From positions 1-7,803 of the forward strand of contig JBGTSD010000122.1 in the NCBI GenBank assembly GCA_041940385.1: a DNA stretch of 7,803 bases. The letters run 5' to 3'. The notes beneath the pieces were generated by a model, which was not told the origin of the DNA, ran no database searches, and saw nothing but the letters and a program-made list of their open reading frames with translations. This document shows positions 1 to 5,238 of the stretch, in pieces. Source of the DNA: JACVCK01 sp041940385. GTDB taxonomy: Bacteria; Planctomycetota; Phycisphaerae; Phycisphaerales; UBA1924. Each line of letters opens with the position of its first letter. The first letter of the stretch is position 1. The translations under genes were made by a program, and so were the position numbers.

Positions 1-45
1 AAGCACGAACGTACCAACCAGCAGAAACACAATGCGGGCGTTCAT
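1..45 (-). CDS. Start of an exported or membrane protein (partial)
   Basis: Reading the minus strand from an ATG at 45 gives MNARIVFLLVGTFVL before the window ends: a short positively charged start, then an uninterrupted hydrophobic stretch, as in a signal peptide or signal anchor. A strong Shine-Dalgarno GGGGAG lies about six bases before the ATG (minus strand, within 46-60), which supports a real start. Only 15 residues are visible, so the function cannot be told. It diverges from pcaH and shares the control region with it, so it may be a periplasmic binding protein or another aromatic-acid related gene, but that is a guess from position only. Confidence 0.55.
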   Translation of the reverse strand, partial: MNARIVFLLVGTFVL

Positions 46-315
46 GTCGATGCTCCCCTGCAATCAGCGTTGCTTTGGATTGCCTGTTCGCCACCCTCGT
101 CTCGCGGTCGCAATGGGCCAAGACACGCCCGCGCGCAAGGTCCACGGATTCGGACTATTGTACGAGGGTCCAGCCGGGTGGACCACTTTCGGCCCCCAAA
201 GCCGTTGCAGCCGCGGCGCGGATACTAGGCCGCCCTGCGGCGATGAAACTCCCCTTCTCGCGGCCTGAATTGCGCTAGAATGTTGTGCATCACAACAAGG
301 TGGCGGGAGAAGCTG
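46..315. promoter_or_regulatory. Divergent intergenic control region upstream of pcaH
   Basis: This 270-base stretch separates the minus-strand gene starting at 45 from pcaH starting at 316. Short frames inside it have no recognisable content. It holds a perfect spaced palindrome at 281-297, a -10-like TAGAAT at 276-281, and three copies of the hexamer GGTCCA or its complement: 139-144 forward, 167-172 forward and 179-184 reversed, the last two forming a 6-bp inverted repeat around a 6-base centre. A divergent layout of this kind commonly carries binding sites for a regulator of the catabolic genes, but no regulator gene lies in the window. Confidence 0.5.
276..297 (+). promoter_or_regulatory. 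Likely pcaHG promoter -10 and overlapping palindromic operator
   Basis: TAGAAT (276-281) differs from the bacterial -10 consensus at one base. It abuts a perfect inverted repeat, TGTTGTGcatCACAACA (281-297), which would sit over the transcription start and first transcribed bases. No convincing -35 box is visible about 17 bases upstream. A palindrome placed here fits a repressor operator better than a distant activator site. The class of regulator cannot be read from the site: IclR-, GntR- and LysR-type regulators are all known for protocatechuate genes. Confidence 0.45.
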
Positions 316-1017
316 ATGTCAGATCCGGTCGGATATCGACGCGAGGCGCCCGGGACCCAGCCGGCCTATCTGCACCCCGACTACAAGTCGACGGTCAAGC
401 GCTCCCCGACCAAGGCGACCATCGCCGTGCCCCACACGCTGTCGGAAGTGACGGGCCCGCTCTGGACGCGGGAGCGTGTCGGCTCGGTCAACGACGACCT
501 AACCCGTCAGGGCAAGGCGGCGCCGCTCGGCGAACGCATTATCGTTGCCGGCCGGGTGACGGACGAGGATGGCCGCCCGGTGCCGAATACCCTGGTCGAG
601 CTCTGGCAGTGCAACGCCTCGGGCCGCTACCACCATCCGGCCGACCAGCACGACGCCCCGCTCGACCCGAACTTCATCGGCCGCGGCCATGCGGTGACCG
701 ACGGCAACGGTGACTACCGGTTCGTGACGATCAGACCCGGTGCCTATCCCTGGCCGAACCATTTCAATGCCTGGCGGCCGGCGCATATCCATTTCTCGCT
801 GTTCGGGCCGAGCTTCGTTACCCGCCTGGTGACGCAGATGTTCTTCCCCGGCGATCCGCTCCTGGCGCTCGATCCGATCTTCAACGGCGTGCCGGCGCCG
901 GCGCGCGACCTGCTGGTCTCGAGCTTCGACCTCGGCATGACGGTGCCGGATACCGCGCTGGCCTTTCGCTTCGACATGGTGCTGCGGGGCCGCGCCGCTA
1001 CGCCGACGGGAATTTGA
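316..1017 (+). CDS. pcaH: Protocatechuate 3,4-dioxygenase, beta subunit
   Basis: This is the Fe(III)-bearing subunit of the cytoplasmic intradiol dioxygenase that opens protocatechuate between its two hydroxyls to give 3-carboxy-cis,cis-muconate, the first step of the protocatechuate branch of the beta-ketoadipate pathway. The chosen ATG at 316 gives 233 residues (MSDPVGYRREAPG...), close to the usual beta-subunit length, with GGGAGA at 305-310 as ribosome binding site. A start at 280 would add 12 unlikely residues and lie upstream of the palindrome. The four iron ligands of the family can be placed: Tyr105 (GRYHHP), Tyr144 (AYPW) and His157/His159 (RPAHIHFS), with Arg154 beside them. The intradiol beta-sandwich signature VTDEDGRPVPNTLVELWQ lies near residues 81-98. 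pcaG follows after one base, so the two are surely co-translated. Base composition agrees with pcaG and differs in leucine codon choice from the genes after 1665. Confidence 0.96.
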   Translation: MSDPVGYRREAPGTQPAYLHPDYKSTVKRSPTKATIAVPHTLSEVTGPLWTRERVGSVNDDLTRQGKAAPLGERIIVAGRVTDEDGRPVPNTLVELWQCNASGRYHHPADQHDAPLDPNFIGRGHAVTDGNGDYRFVTIRPGAYPWPNHFNAWRPAHIHFSLFGPSFVTRLVTQMFFPGDPLLALDPIFNGVPAPARDLLVSSFDLGMTVPDTALAFRFDMVLRGRAATPTGI

Positions 1018-1018
1018 T

Positions 1019-1588
1019 ATGGCACCGATCCCTACGGGGTGGCAGACGGTCGGCCCCTATCTCCACATCGGCCTCACCTGGCTCAACACGACCAAGCTTG
1101 CCGGCGAGGGAACGAAAGGCGAGCGCATCGCCATCGAAGGCCGCCTGTTCGACGGCGACGGTGCGCCGGTGCCGGACGGCATGATCGAGATCTGGCAGGC
1201 CAATGCTGATGGGCGCTACGACCACCCGGACGATACGCAGGAAAAGCCGCTCGATCCGGCCTTCTTTGGGTTCGGTCGCGTCGATACCGACAAGGAGGGC
1301 CGGTTCCGCTTCGAGACCATCAAGCCGGGGCGCGTGCGCGGCCCCGGCAATACATTGCAGGCGCCGCATATCCTGGTCAGCGTGTTCATGCGCGGCCAGC
1401 TGCGCCGGCTGGTGACGCGTCTCTACTTCGCTGACGAGGCCTCGAACGGCGAGGATCCGATCCTGGCACTGGTGGAAGACCCGGCGCGCCGGCGCACCCT
1501 ACTGGCGGCGCGCGATTCCGGCTCGTCCACCTATCGCTTCGATATCCGCCTGCAGGGCGAGGGCGAGACGGTATTCTTCGAGGTCTGA
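1019..1588 (+). CDS. pcaG: Protocatechuate 3,4-dioxygenase, alpha subunit
   Basis: This is the non-metal-binding partner of PcaH; family members assemble as repeated alpha-beta-iron protomers with the active site at the subunit interface. It is 189 residues, slightly short of the usual ~200. The opening TPSQTVGPYxxIGL-type segment reads TGWQTVGPYLHIGLTW here (residues 6-21). The fold signature GRLFDGDGAPVPDGMIEIWQ spans 41-60. GRYDHP at 65-70 matches the beta-subunit tyrosine region. At the place where PcaH has His-x-His, this protein has APHILVSVFMRG (115-126) with only one histidine, as expected for the alpha chain. The start ATG lies one base after the pcaH stop, with a modest GGGA about seven bases upstream, so translation is probably coupled. 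The C-terminus ends with the typical ETVFFEV. Confidence 0.95.
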   Translation: MAPIPTGWQTVGPYLHIGLTWLNTTKLAGEGTKGERIAIEGRLFDGDGAPVPDGMIEIWQANADGRYDHPDDTQEKPLDPAFFGFGRVDTDKEGRFRFETIKPGRVRGPGNTLQAPHILVSVFMRGQLRRLVTRLYFADEASNGEDPILALVEDPARRRTLLAARDSGSSTYRFDIRLQGEGETVFFEV

Positions 1589-1611
1589 CTGCCGCTTCGG
1601 GCGGCGCCGAT

Positions 1612-1617
1612 GGGGAG
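1612..1617 (+). promoter_or_regulatory. Ribosome binding site deciding the start at 1624
   Basis: GGGGAG lies six bases before the ATG at 1624, 35 bases after the pcaG stop. It belongs to the pca operon side of the window. It shows that a third pca gene originally began here, most likely pcaB, rather than the ABC ATPase that the frame now runs into. Confidence 0.6.
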
Positions 1618-1623
1618 TGCCGC

Positions 1624-1668
1624 ATGAGCGAGACTGCATCCGGACTGCTCGACCGACTGTTCGGCGAT
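1624..1668 (+). pseudogene. pcaB: Possible 5' stub of pcaB
   Basis: The first 15 codons after a good ribosome binding site read MSETASGLLDRLFGD. A small leader ending in L-(F)-G-D is seen at the start of several PcaB proteins of the fumarase/adenylosuccinate lyase superfamily, and pcaB often follows pcaHG in alphaproteobacteria. The stretch is too short to prove identity. It would be the remainder of a gene replaced downstream by ABC ATPase sequence. Confidence 0.35.
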
Positions 1669-2271
1669 CAGCTCCTCGAGTGCATGCCGGCCGACCTCGG
1701 CCGCCGCGTCGCTCGCTCGACCGCGATCGAATCGCTCGACGCCGTCGGTCTGCCGGACGCCGAGCGCCGCCTGCGCGCGTACCCGCACGAACTCTCCGGC
1801 GGGCAGCGCCAGCGCGTCCTCATCGCCGCGGCCCTCGCGGGGGGCGCGCGCTGGCTCCTCGCCGACGAGCCCACCACCGCGCTCGACGTGACCGTCCAGA
1901 GCGCCGTGCTCGACCTGCTGCGCACGCTTCAGCGCGAGCGTTCGATGGGCATCCTCTTCATCACCCACGCGCTCCCGGTTGCCGCGGCCGTCGCCGACCG
2001 AATCGTCGTCATGCTCGCCGGACGGGTCGTCGAGTCCGGCCCCGCGCGCGATGTGCTCGCGTCGCCGCTGCACCCGTACACCCGCTCGCTCATCACCGCG
2101 TCGCCCGAGATCGGCCGGCGTGCAACGACGCCCGACGATCGCTGGCGGCGGGGCGAGCCGCATCCGATCGGCGCCGAGACCGCGTGGGCGCCGATCGAGC
2201 AATGGGGCGAACCGCGTTACACCGAGCCGCGACCCGACCGCCGCGTCGCGGTCCGCGCCGAAACGCCTTAG
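1624..2271 (+). CDS. Peptide-type ABC transporter ATPase, C-terminal part, fused to a foreign 5' end
   Basis: From about residue 15 the 215-residue frame is the second half of an OppD/DppD-type ATPase, which drives oligopeptide, dipeptide or nickel uptake from the cytoplasmic face of the membrane. Visible are the ABC signature LSGGQRQRV (57-65), Walker B WLLADEP (77-83), the D-loop ALD (86-88), the switch histidine His115 (FITHA), and the family tail HPYTRSLI (150-157). Walker A and the Q-loop, which should precede the signature by roughly 100 residues, are absent, so this product cannot bind ATP normally. The first 15 residues, MSETASGLLDRLFGD, do not belong to this family and resemble the short leader of PcaB (3-carboxy-cis,cis-muconate cycloisomerase). 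The simplest reading is that a pcaB start and an ABC gene missing its 5' part were joined in frame at about 1655-1685. The C-terminal 50 residues are charged and lack the Cys-rich end of many OppD proteins. Confidence 0.7.
   Translation: MSETASGLLDRLFGDQLLECMPADLGRRVARSTAIESLDAVGLPDAERRLRAYPHELSGGQRQRVLIAAALAGGARWLLADEPTTALDVTVQSAVLDLLRTLQRERSMGILFITHALPVAAAVADRIVVMLAGRVVESGPARDVLASPLHPYTRSLITASPEIGRRATTPDDRWRRGEPHPIGAETAWAPIEQWGEPRYTEPRPDRRVAVRAETP
1655..1685. other. Putative junction between two sequence backgrounds
   Basis: Upstream the genes form a protocatechuate operon using both CTG and CTC for leucine. Downstream the coding sequence starts in the middle of an ABC ATPase and then favours CTC strongly through the glycosyltransferase and valS. 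The change of gene identity happens within one open frame near residues 12-20 of the 1624-2271 ORF. No transposon end, tRNA or att-like repeat is visible at the join. The exact base cannot be fixed by eye. Confidence 0.55.
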
Positions 2272-2283
2272 TCTGGAGTTGCG

Positions 2284-3396
2284 ATGCGCGTCATGCTCCT
2301 TGCCGATCGGTCCTTCGCCACGCGTGAACACGCGATGCTGGCGCGCCTCCAGGTCGGTCTTGCCGACGAGGGATGCCGCGTCGTCCGCGCGTTTCCGGGC
2401 GACGACGAATCTCAGGCCGACGACGCGCTCGGCCCGCTCATCTTCTACGACGATCGCCCCTCTCTTGCGCCGACGTCCATCCGCGCCGGCTCGCTCCTCC
2501 AGAAGGCCTCGAAGTTCGGCCTCAACCCCACCGGCCACGACGACCGCCCCATCGACATCATCCACACCTTCGGCGACGGCGCGTGGCGGCTCGCTCGTTC
2601 GCTCGCCGCCGCCTCCGGCGCTTCGCTCGCCATCGAGGTCTGGTCCCACGACGCGCTCACCGCGGCCCATCGTCTCGACGCCGCGCACAAGCGCGACGAT
2701 CAGCTCCCCCGCGACCGCTTCCTCTGGCTCGCGCCCGATGCGCACATGGAGTCCGCCATCCGCACCTCCATGCCCAGCGCCAGCATTCGCCTCGCGCCGT
2801 GGGGCGTGCACGTGCCCGGACAGGTCGTCGCGTTCTCGCGCGCCGAGCAATCGATCAGCGCCGCCGTGATCGGCTCCGGCAAGCAGGGCGGCGCGTGCAG
2901 TGCGCTCCTGACCGCGCTGGCGCAGCTCACCTCGATCTGCCCCCAGCTCTTCGTCTTCATCGACGACGCCTACGTCCACGCGCACCACGGTCTCTGGAAG
3001 ACCATCGAGAACTCCGGCCTTGTCAAACGACTCTCCGTGATCGAGAACCTCGAAGGCCGACGCGAGCCGGTCCTGCACGCTGACTTGCTCCTCCAGCCGG
3101 AAACGCACGGCGGACACCGGACCATCGTGCTCGACGCCCTCGCCGCGGGCATGGCCGTCGTCGCGCGCAAGGACGACGAGATCGAAGCCCTCGGCGCCGA
3201 TCGCGCCGTGCTCGTCGAGAGCGGCGCCGCCGTCGCCTGGGAATCCGCGCTGCGGGACCTCTTCAGCGACCTGAGCGCCGCCCGGCGCATCGGCATGGCC
3301 GGACGAGAGTTCATCCGCGGCGAACGCCTGGCCAGCGCCCACCTTCGCGCCGTCCTCAACGCCTACTCCGCCGTCGCCGGCGCCCCCGCCGCCTGA
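2284..3396 (+). CDS. GT-B-type glycosyltransferase-like protein (GT4 family relative)
   Basis: The 370-residue protein starts at ATG 2284, 12 bases after the preceding stop, with TGGAG at 2274-2278 as a weak ribosome binding site. The N-terminus MRVMLLADRSFATREHAMLARLQVGLADEGCRVV looks like the first beta-alpha unit of a Rossmann-like acceptor domain, and IDIIHTFGDGAWRLARSLA (90-108) matches the usual 'glycan transferase sees host' segment. The C-terminal domain shows LLLQPETHGGHRTIVLDALAAGMAVVA (268-294), the family's nucleotide-sugar binding region. In typical GT4 enzymes this holds Glu-x7-Glu; here the second acid is Asp284 and position 276 is glycine, with Glu273 displaced, so the catalytic motif is degenerate. 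There is no signal peptide or membrane segment. The donor and acceptor are unknown; it may be a divergent or inactive transferase. The preceding ABC fragment probably belongs to the same background and may be co-transcribed. Confidence 0.7.
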   Translation: MRVMLLADRSFATREHAMLARLQVGLADEGCRVVRAFPGDDESQADDALGPLIFYDDRPSLAPTSIRAGSLLQKASKFGLNPTGHDDRPIDIIHTFGDGAWRLARSLAAASGASLAIEVWSHDALTAAHRLDAAHKRDDQLPRDRFLWLAPDAHMESAIRTSMPSASIRLAPWGVHVPGQVVAFSRAEQSISAAVIGSGKQGGACSALLTALAQLTSICPQLFVFIDDAYVHAHHGLWKTIENSGLVKRLSVIENLEGRREPVLHADLLLQPETHGGHRTIVLDALAAGMAVVARKDDEIEALGADRAVLVESGAAVAWESALRDLFSDLSAARRIGMAGREFIRGERLASAHLRAVLNAYSAVAGAPAA

Positions 3397-3433
3397 TTCT
3401 CGGACCTCGCGCCTCTTTCTCCATCCTCGGCCT

Positions 3434-3460
3434 TGCCGCACGCCCCATGCGCGGCATGTT
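3434..3460 (+). terminator. Weak hairpin after the glycosyltransferase gene
   Basis: TGCCGC (3434-3439) and GCGGCA (3451-3456) can pair into a 6-bp GC-rich stem, followed by TGTTT. The T tract is short and interrupted, so intrinsic termination is uncertain. It sits in the 105-base gap between the glycosyltransferase stop (3396) and the next start (3502). Confidence 0.3.
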
Positions 3461-3464
3461 TCAC

Positions 3465-3484
3465 ACGGGTTCGACACGACCCGT
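3465..3484 (+). repeat. Small inverted repeat in the leader of the secreted-protein gene
   Basis: ACGGGT (3465-3470) and ACCCGT (3479-3484) form a perfect 6-bp inverted repeat around an 8-base centre. It ends seven bases before the AGGAG ribosome binding site (3491-3495) of the gene at 3502. It could be an operator or a leader hairpin affecting translation, or chance in GC-rich DNA. Confidence 0.3.
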
Positions 3485-3501
3485 AGCGACAGGAGAAAGA
3501 G

Positions 3502-4140
3502 ATGCTCGCCACCCTCGCGGCCATCGCCGCATTGGCGTATTCCGGCGCGCCGGCGCCCATCTTCGGCGCCACCGAAGCGCGCGATGCGCTACTCGCGACC
3601 TCCGCGCCCTATCCGTCCAATCGCCCCGGCTCGGCCCACCGGACCGAACTCGGACGTGTGTGGGCGCAGCGCTCGCCGATCGGCACACGCACACCCATCG
3701 ATGAGTCGGTCTACGCGCAGCCCGGCGCCGCGAGCTACGGCGCCCCGCGCGCCGAGATCGACCGCCCGATCTACGCCCGCGCCGGTCACAACATCGTCGC
3801 CATCGATCCCTGGACCCGCATCGAAGGCCGCGGCGCCCTCTCGACGCTCGAAGCCGCGCGCAACCAGTGGCTGCGCGAGCAGGGCTACATCGAGCGCGTC
3901 CGCACCCACGTCAACCCCGCGCGATTCGACCACTCGCGCGCCGATGCGCTCCCCCTCCCCCGCGCGACCATCCAACTGCACGACGAGCCCGGCCCGCGCC
4001 GCGGCCGGCAGCGTGTGGACGCGACGCCGCCCGGGGGTGAGATCACCCGCATCTCACTCCCGCCGCAGTTTGTGGCTTCCGGCCCCGCTCGCGTCGTCGA
4101 ACGGGCGAGCGCTGTCGCCTCGACGACCAGCGCCGACTGA
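3502..4140 (+). CDS. Unrecognised probable exported protein, proline/arginine-rich
   Basis: I do not recognise this 212-residue protein. The start ATG 3502 has a good ribosome binding site, AGGAG at 3491-3495. Residues 1-16 (MLATLAAIAALAYSGA) are hydrophobic and fit a signal peptide, although there is no positive charge at the start and the cleavage site is unclear. The rest is rich in Ala, Pro and Arg, contains no cysteine, and has no transmembrane segment. An imperfect internal repeat is visible: PIDESVYAQPG (65-75) and EIDRPIYARAG (85-95), twenty residues apart. The last 60 residues look disordered. Codon usage agrees with the neighbouring planctomycete-type genes. It ends directly against the stop of the convergent TPR gene. 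A cell-envelope role is possible but not shown. Confidence 0.65.
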   Translation: MLATLAAIAALAYSGAPAPIFGATEARDALLATSAPYPSNRPGSAHRTELGRVWAQRSPIGTRTPIDESVYAQPGAASYGAPRAEIDRPIYARAGHNIVAIDPWTRIEGRGALSTLEAARNQWLREQGYIERVRTHVNPARFDHSRADALPLPRATIQLHDEPGPRRGRQRVDATPPGGEITRISLPPQFVASGPARVVERASAVASTTSAD

Positions 4141-4143
4141 TCA
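4138..4143. other. Back-to-back stop codons of convergent genes
   Basis: The palindrome TGATCA provides TGA on the plus strand (4138-4140) for the exported protein and TGA on the minus strand (4143-4141) for the TPR protein. There is no intergenic base, so no intrinsic terminator can lie between the two genes and their transcripts must overlap. Confidence 0.9.
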
Positions 4144-5172
4144 CTCTCCGCCGCTCCGCAGCGTCTCGAGCAGTTCGCGCGCCTTCTGATGCCCCCGGTT
4201 CGCCGCCGCCGCGGCGAACACCTGCGCATCGCGCGCTCGCCCCGCCCGATCGAGCCACACCGCAGCGTCGTACGCGAGGTCAGCATCCTCCGGCCGGCGC
4301 GCCGAGGCCATCATGTACAGCCCCGCCGCATCGTCCGGGCGCGCCAGCATCGCGTAGCACGTCGCCAGCTCCGTGAGCAGCGCCGGGTCAAAGAGCAGTT
4401 CCTCTTCCGGCAGCGAGCGCAGCAGGCGCACCGCGCCCTCCGGGTTGTTGTCGCGCCGAAGGATCCGCGCCTCGATCAGCCGCCACCGCGCCGTGCCCGG
4501 CTCGGCCTCGCGCGCCTTGGCGATGTGCTGCCGTGCCAGCGACAGCTTGTTCTCCTCGAGCGCGATGTCCGCCAACACGCCCCAGCCGATCGCCAGCCCC
4601 GGATCCAGCGTGGTCGCGCGCAGCAAGCTCGCCTTCGCCTCGTCCACCCGCCCCAGCTTGCGCTGGATCTGCGCGAGATAGAGCGGGTGCTTGGGGTTCG
4701 AAGGGTCCAGCGACTGCGCCTTCCAGTAGTGCTCCTCGGCGCGATCGGGCAGACCCGCCGTGTTCGCCACCGCGGCCGCGGCGAACTCCAGCTCCGCATG
4801 GTCCGGGCCGATCGCGATCGCCTCGACGTACTGCTCGTACGCGTCGCCCGCCTTGTCCTGGCCCAGCAGCGCCTCGGCGAGAAGGATCCGCGCATCCTGG
4901 TTGCGCGGCGCCGAATCCAGCGCCTCGCGCAGGATCAGCTCAGCCTTCCCCGCCTCGCCGTCCCGCAGGTACTGGCGCACCGCCGTCAATGACGTCTGCA
5001 CGTCCAGCGCGCTCATCCGCCCGGACTGCACCGCCGCCTCGGTCTCCGATCGCGGCGCCGTCGCCACCGCGCGCACCATCCACACCACCCCCACCACGAT
5101 CGCCGCCACGCCCAGCAGCCCGAGAGCCGCGAAGCGCCGACGCCAGCGAAGTTGGTCCAGGTGCTCGTGCAT
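4141..5172 (-). CDS. Membrane-anchored TPR repeat protein
   Basis: The protein has 343 residues from ATG 5172; a TTG directly before it (5175) is an alternative start. There is no strong Shine-Dalgarno, only CGGAA about nine bases upstream. A charged, arginine-rich start (HLDQLRWRRRF) is followed by one hydrophobic segment, about residues 15-33 (AALGLLGVAAIVVGVVWMV), giving an N-in anchor with the rest outside. From about residue 60 to 325 the chain is a run of 34-residue tetratricopeptide repeats. Examples include the helix pair around AGKAELILREALDSAPRNQDARI, then AEEHYWKAQSLDPSNPKHPLYLAQI, then VDEAKASLLRATTLDPGLA. Such proteins act as scaffolds for protein complexes at the membrane; the partner cannot be read from the sequence. 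The gene is divergent from valS across 66 bases and convergent with the exported protein gene. Confidence 0.88.
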   Translation of the reverse strand: MHEHLDQLRWRRRFAALGLLGVAAIVVGVVWMVRAVATAPRSETEAAVQSGRMSALDVQTSLTAVRQYLRDGEAGKAELILREALDSAPRNQDARILLAEALLGQDKAGDAYEQYVEAIAIGPDHAELEFAAAAVANTAGLPDRAEEHYWKAQSLDPSNPKHPLYLAQIQRKLGRVDEAKASLLRATTLDPGLAIGWGVLADIALEENKLSLARQHIAKAREAEPGTARWRLIEARILRRDNNPEGAVRLLRSLPEEELLFDPALLTELATCYAMLARPDDAAGLYMMASARRPEDADLAYDAAVWLDRAGRARDAQVFAAAAANRGHQKARELLETLRSGGE

Positions 5173-5238
5173 CAATGCGGATTCCGCGTCGTGGTCCCCA
5201 TCGGGTCAGCGGCGCCCCGATGTGTACACTTCCGGCCC
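5173..5238. promoter_or_regulatory. Short divergent promoter region between the TPR gene and valS
   Basis: Sixty-six bases separate the two divergent starts, so both promoters must lie here or extend into the coding regions. A weak -10-like TACACT is present at 5225-5230 on the plus strand. If used, it would give valS a leader of only a few bases, and no Shine-Dalgarno precedes the valS ATG. No T-box or other leader structure fits in this space. Confidence 0.35.

Noticed and set aside
32..278. Two short plus-strand open frames in the region before pcaH
   Set aside because: They overlap each other, have no recognisable content and no suitable ribosome binding site, and lie in the control region between divergent genes.
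280..315. Upstream ATG at 280 as the pcaH start
   Set aside because: It lies at the operator palindrome and adds 12 residues not expected in the family; the ATG at 316 has a ribosome binding site and gives a normal N-terminus.
1531..3477. Very long minus-strand open frame (648 codons) opposite the ABC fragment and glycosyltransferase genes
   Set aside because: It runs antisense to two genes with clear family motifs and across the putative junction. Its translation is low-complexity Gly/Arg/Glu/Asp with no domain, as expected from codon bias in GC-rich DNA.
5173..5238. T-box or other aminoacyl-tRNA responsive leader before valS
   Set aside because: The gap is only 66 bases with no space for a T-box stem structure, and no T-box core sequence is visible.
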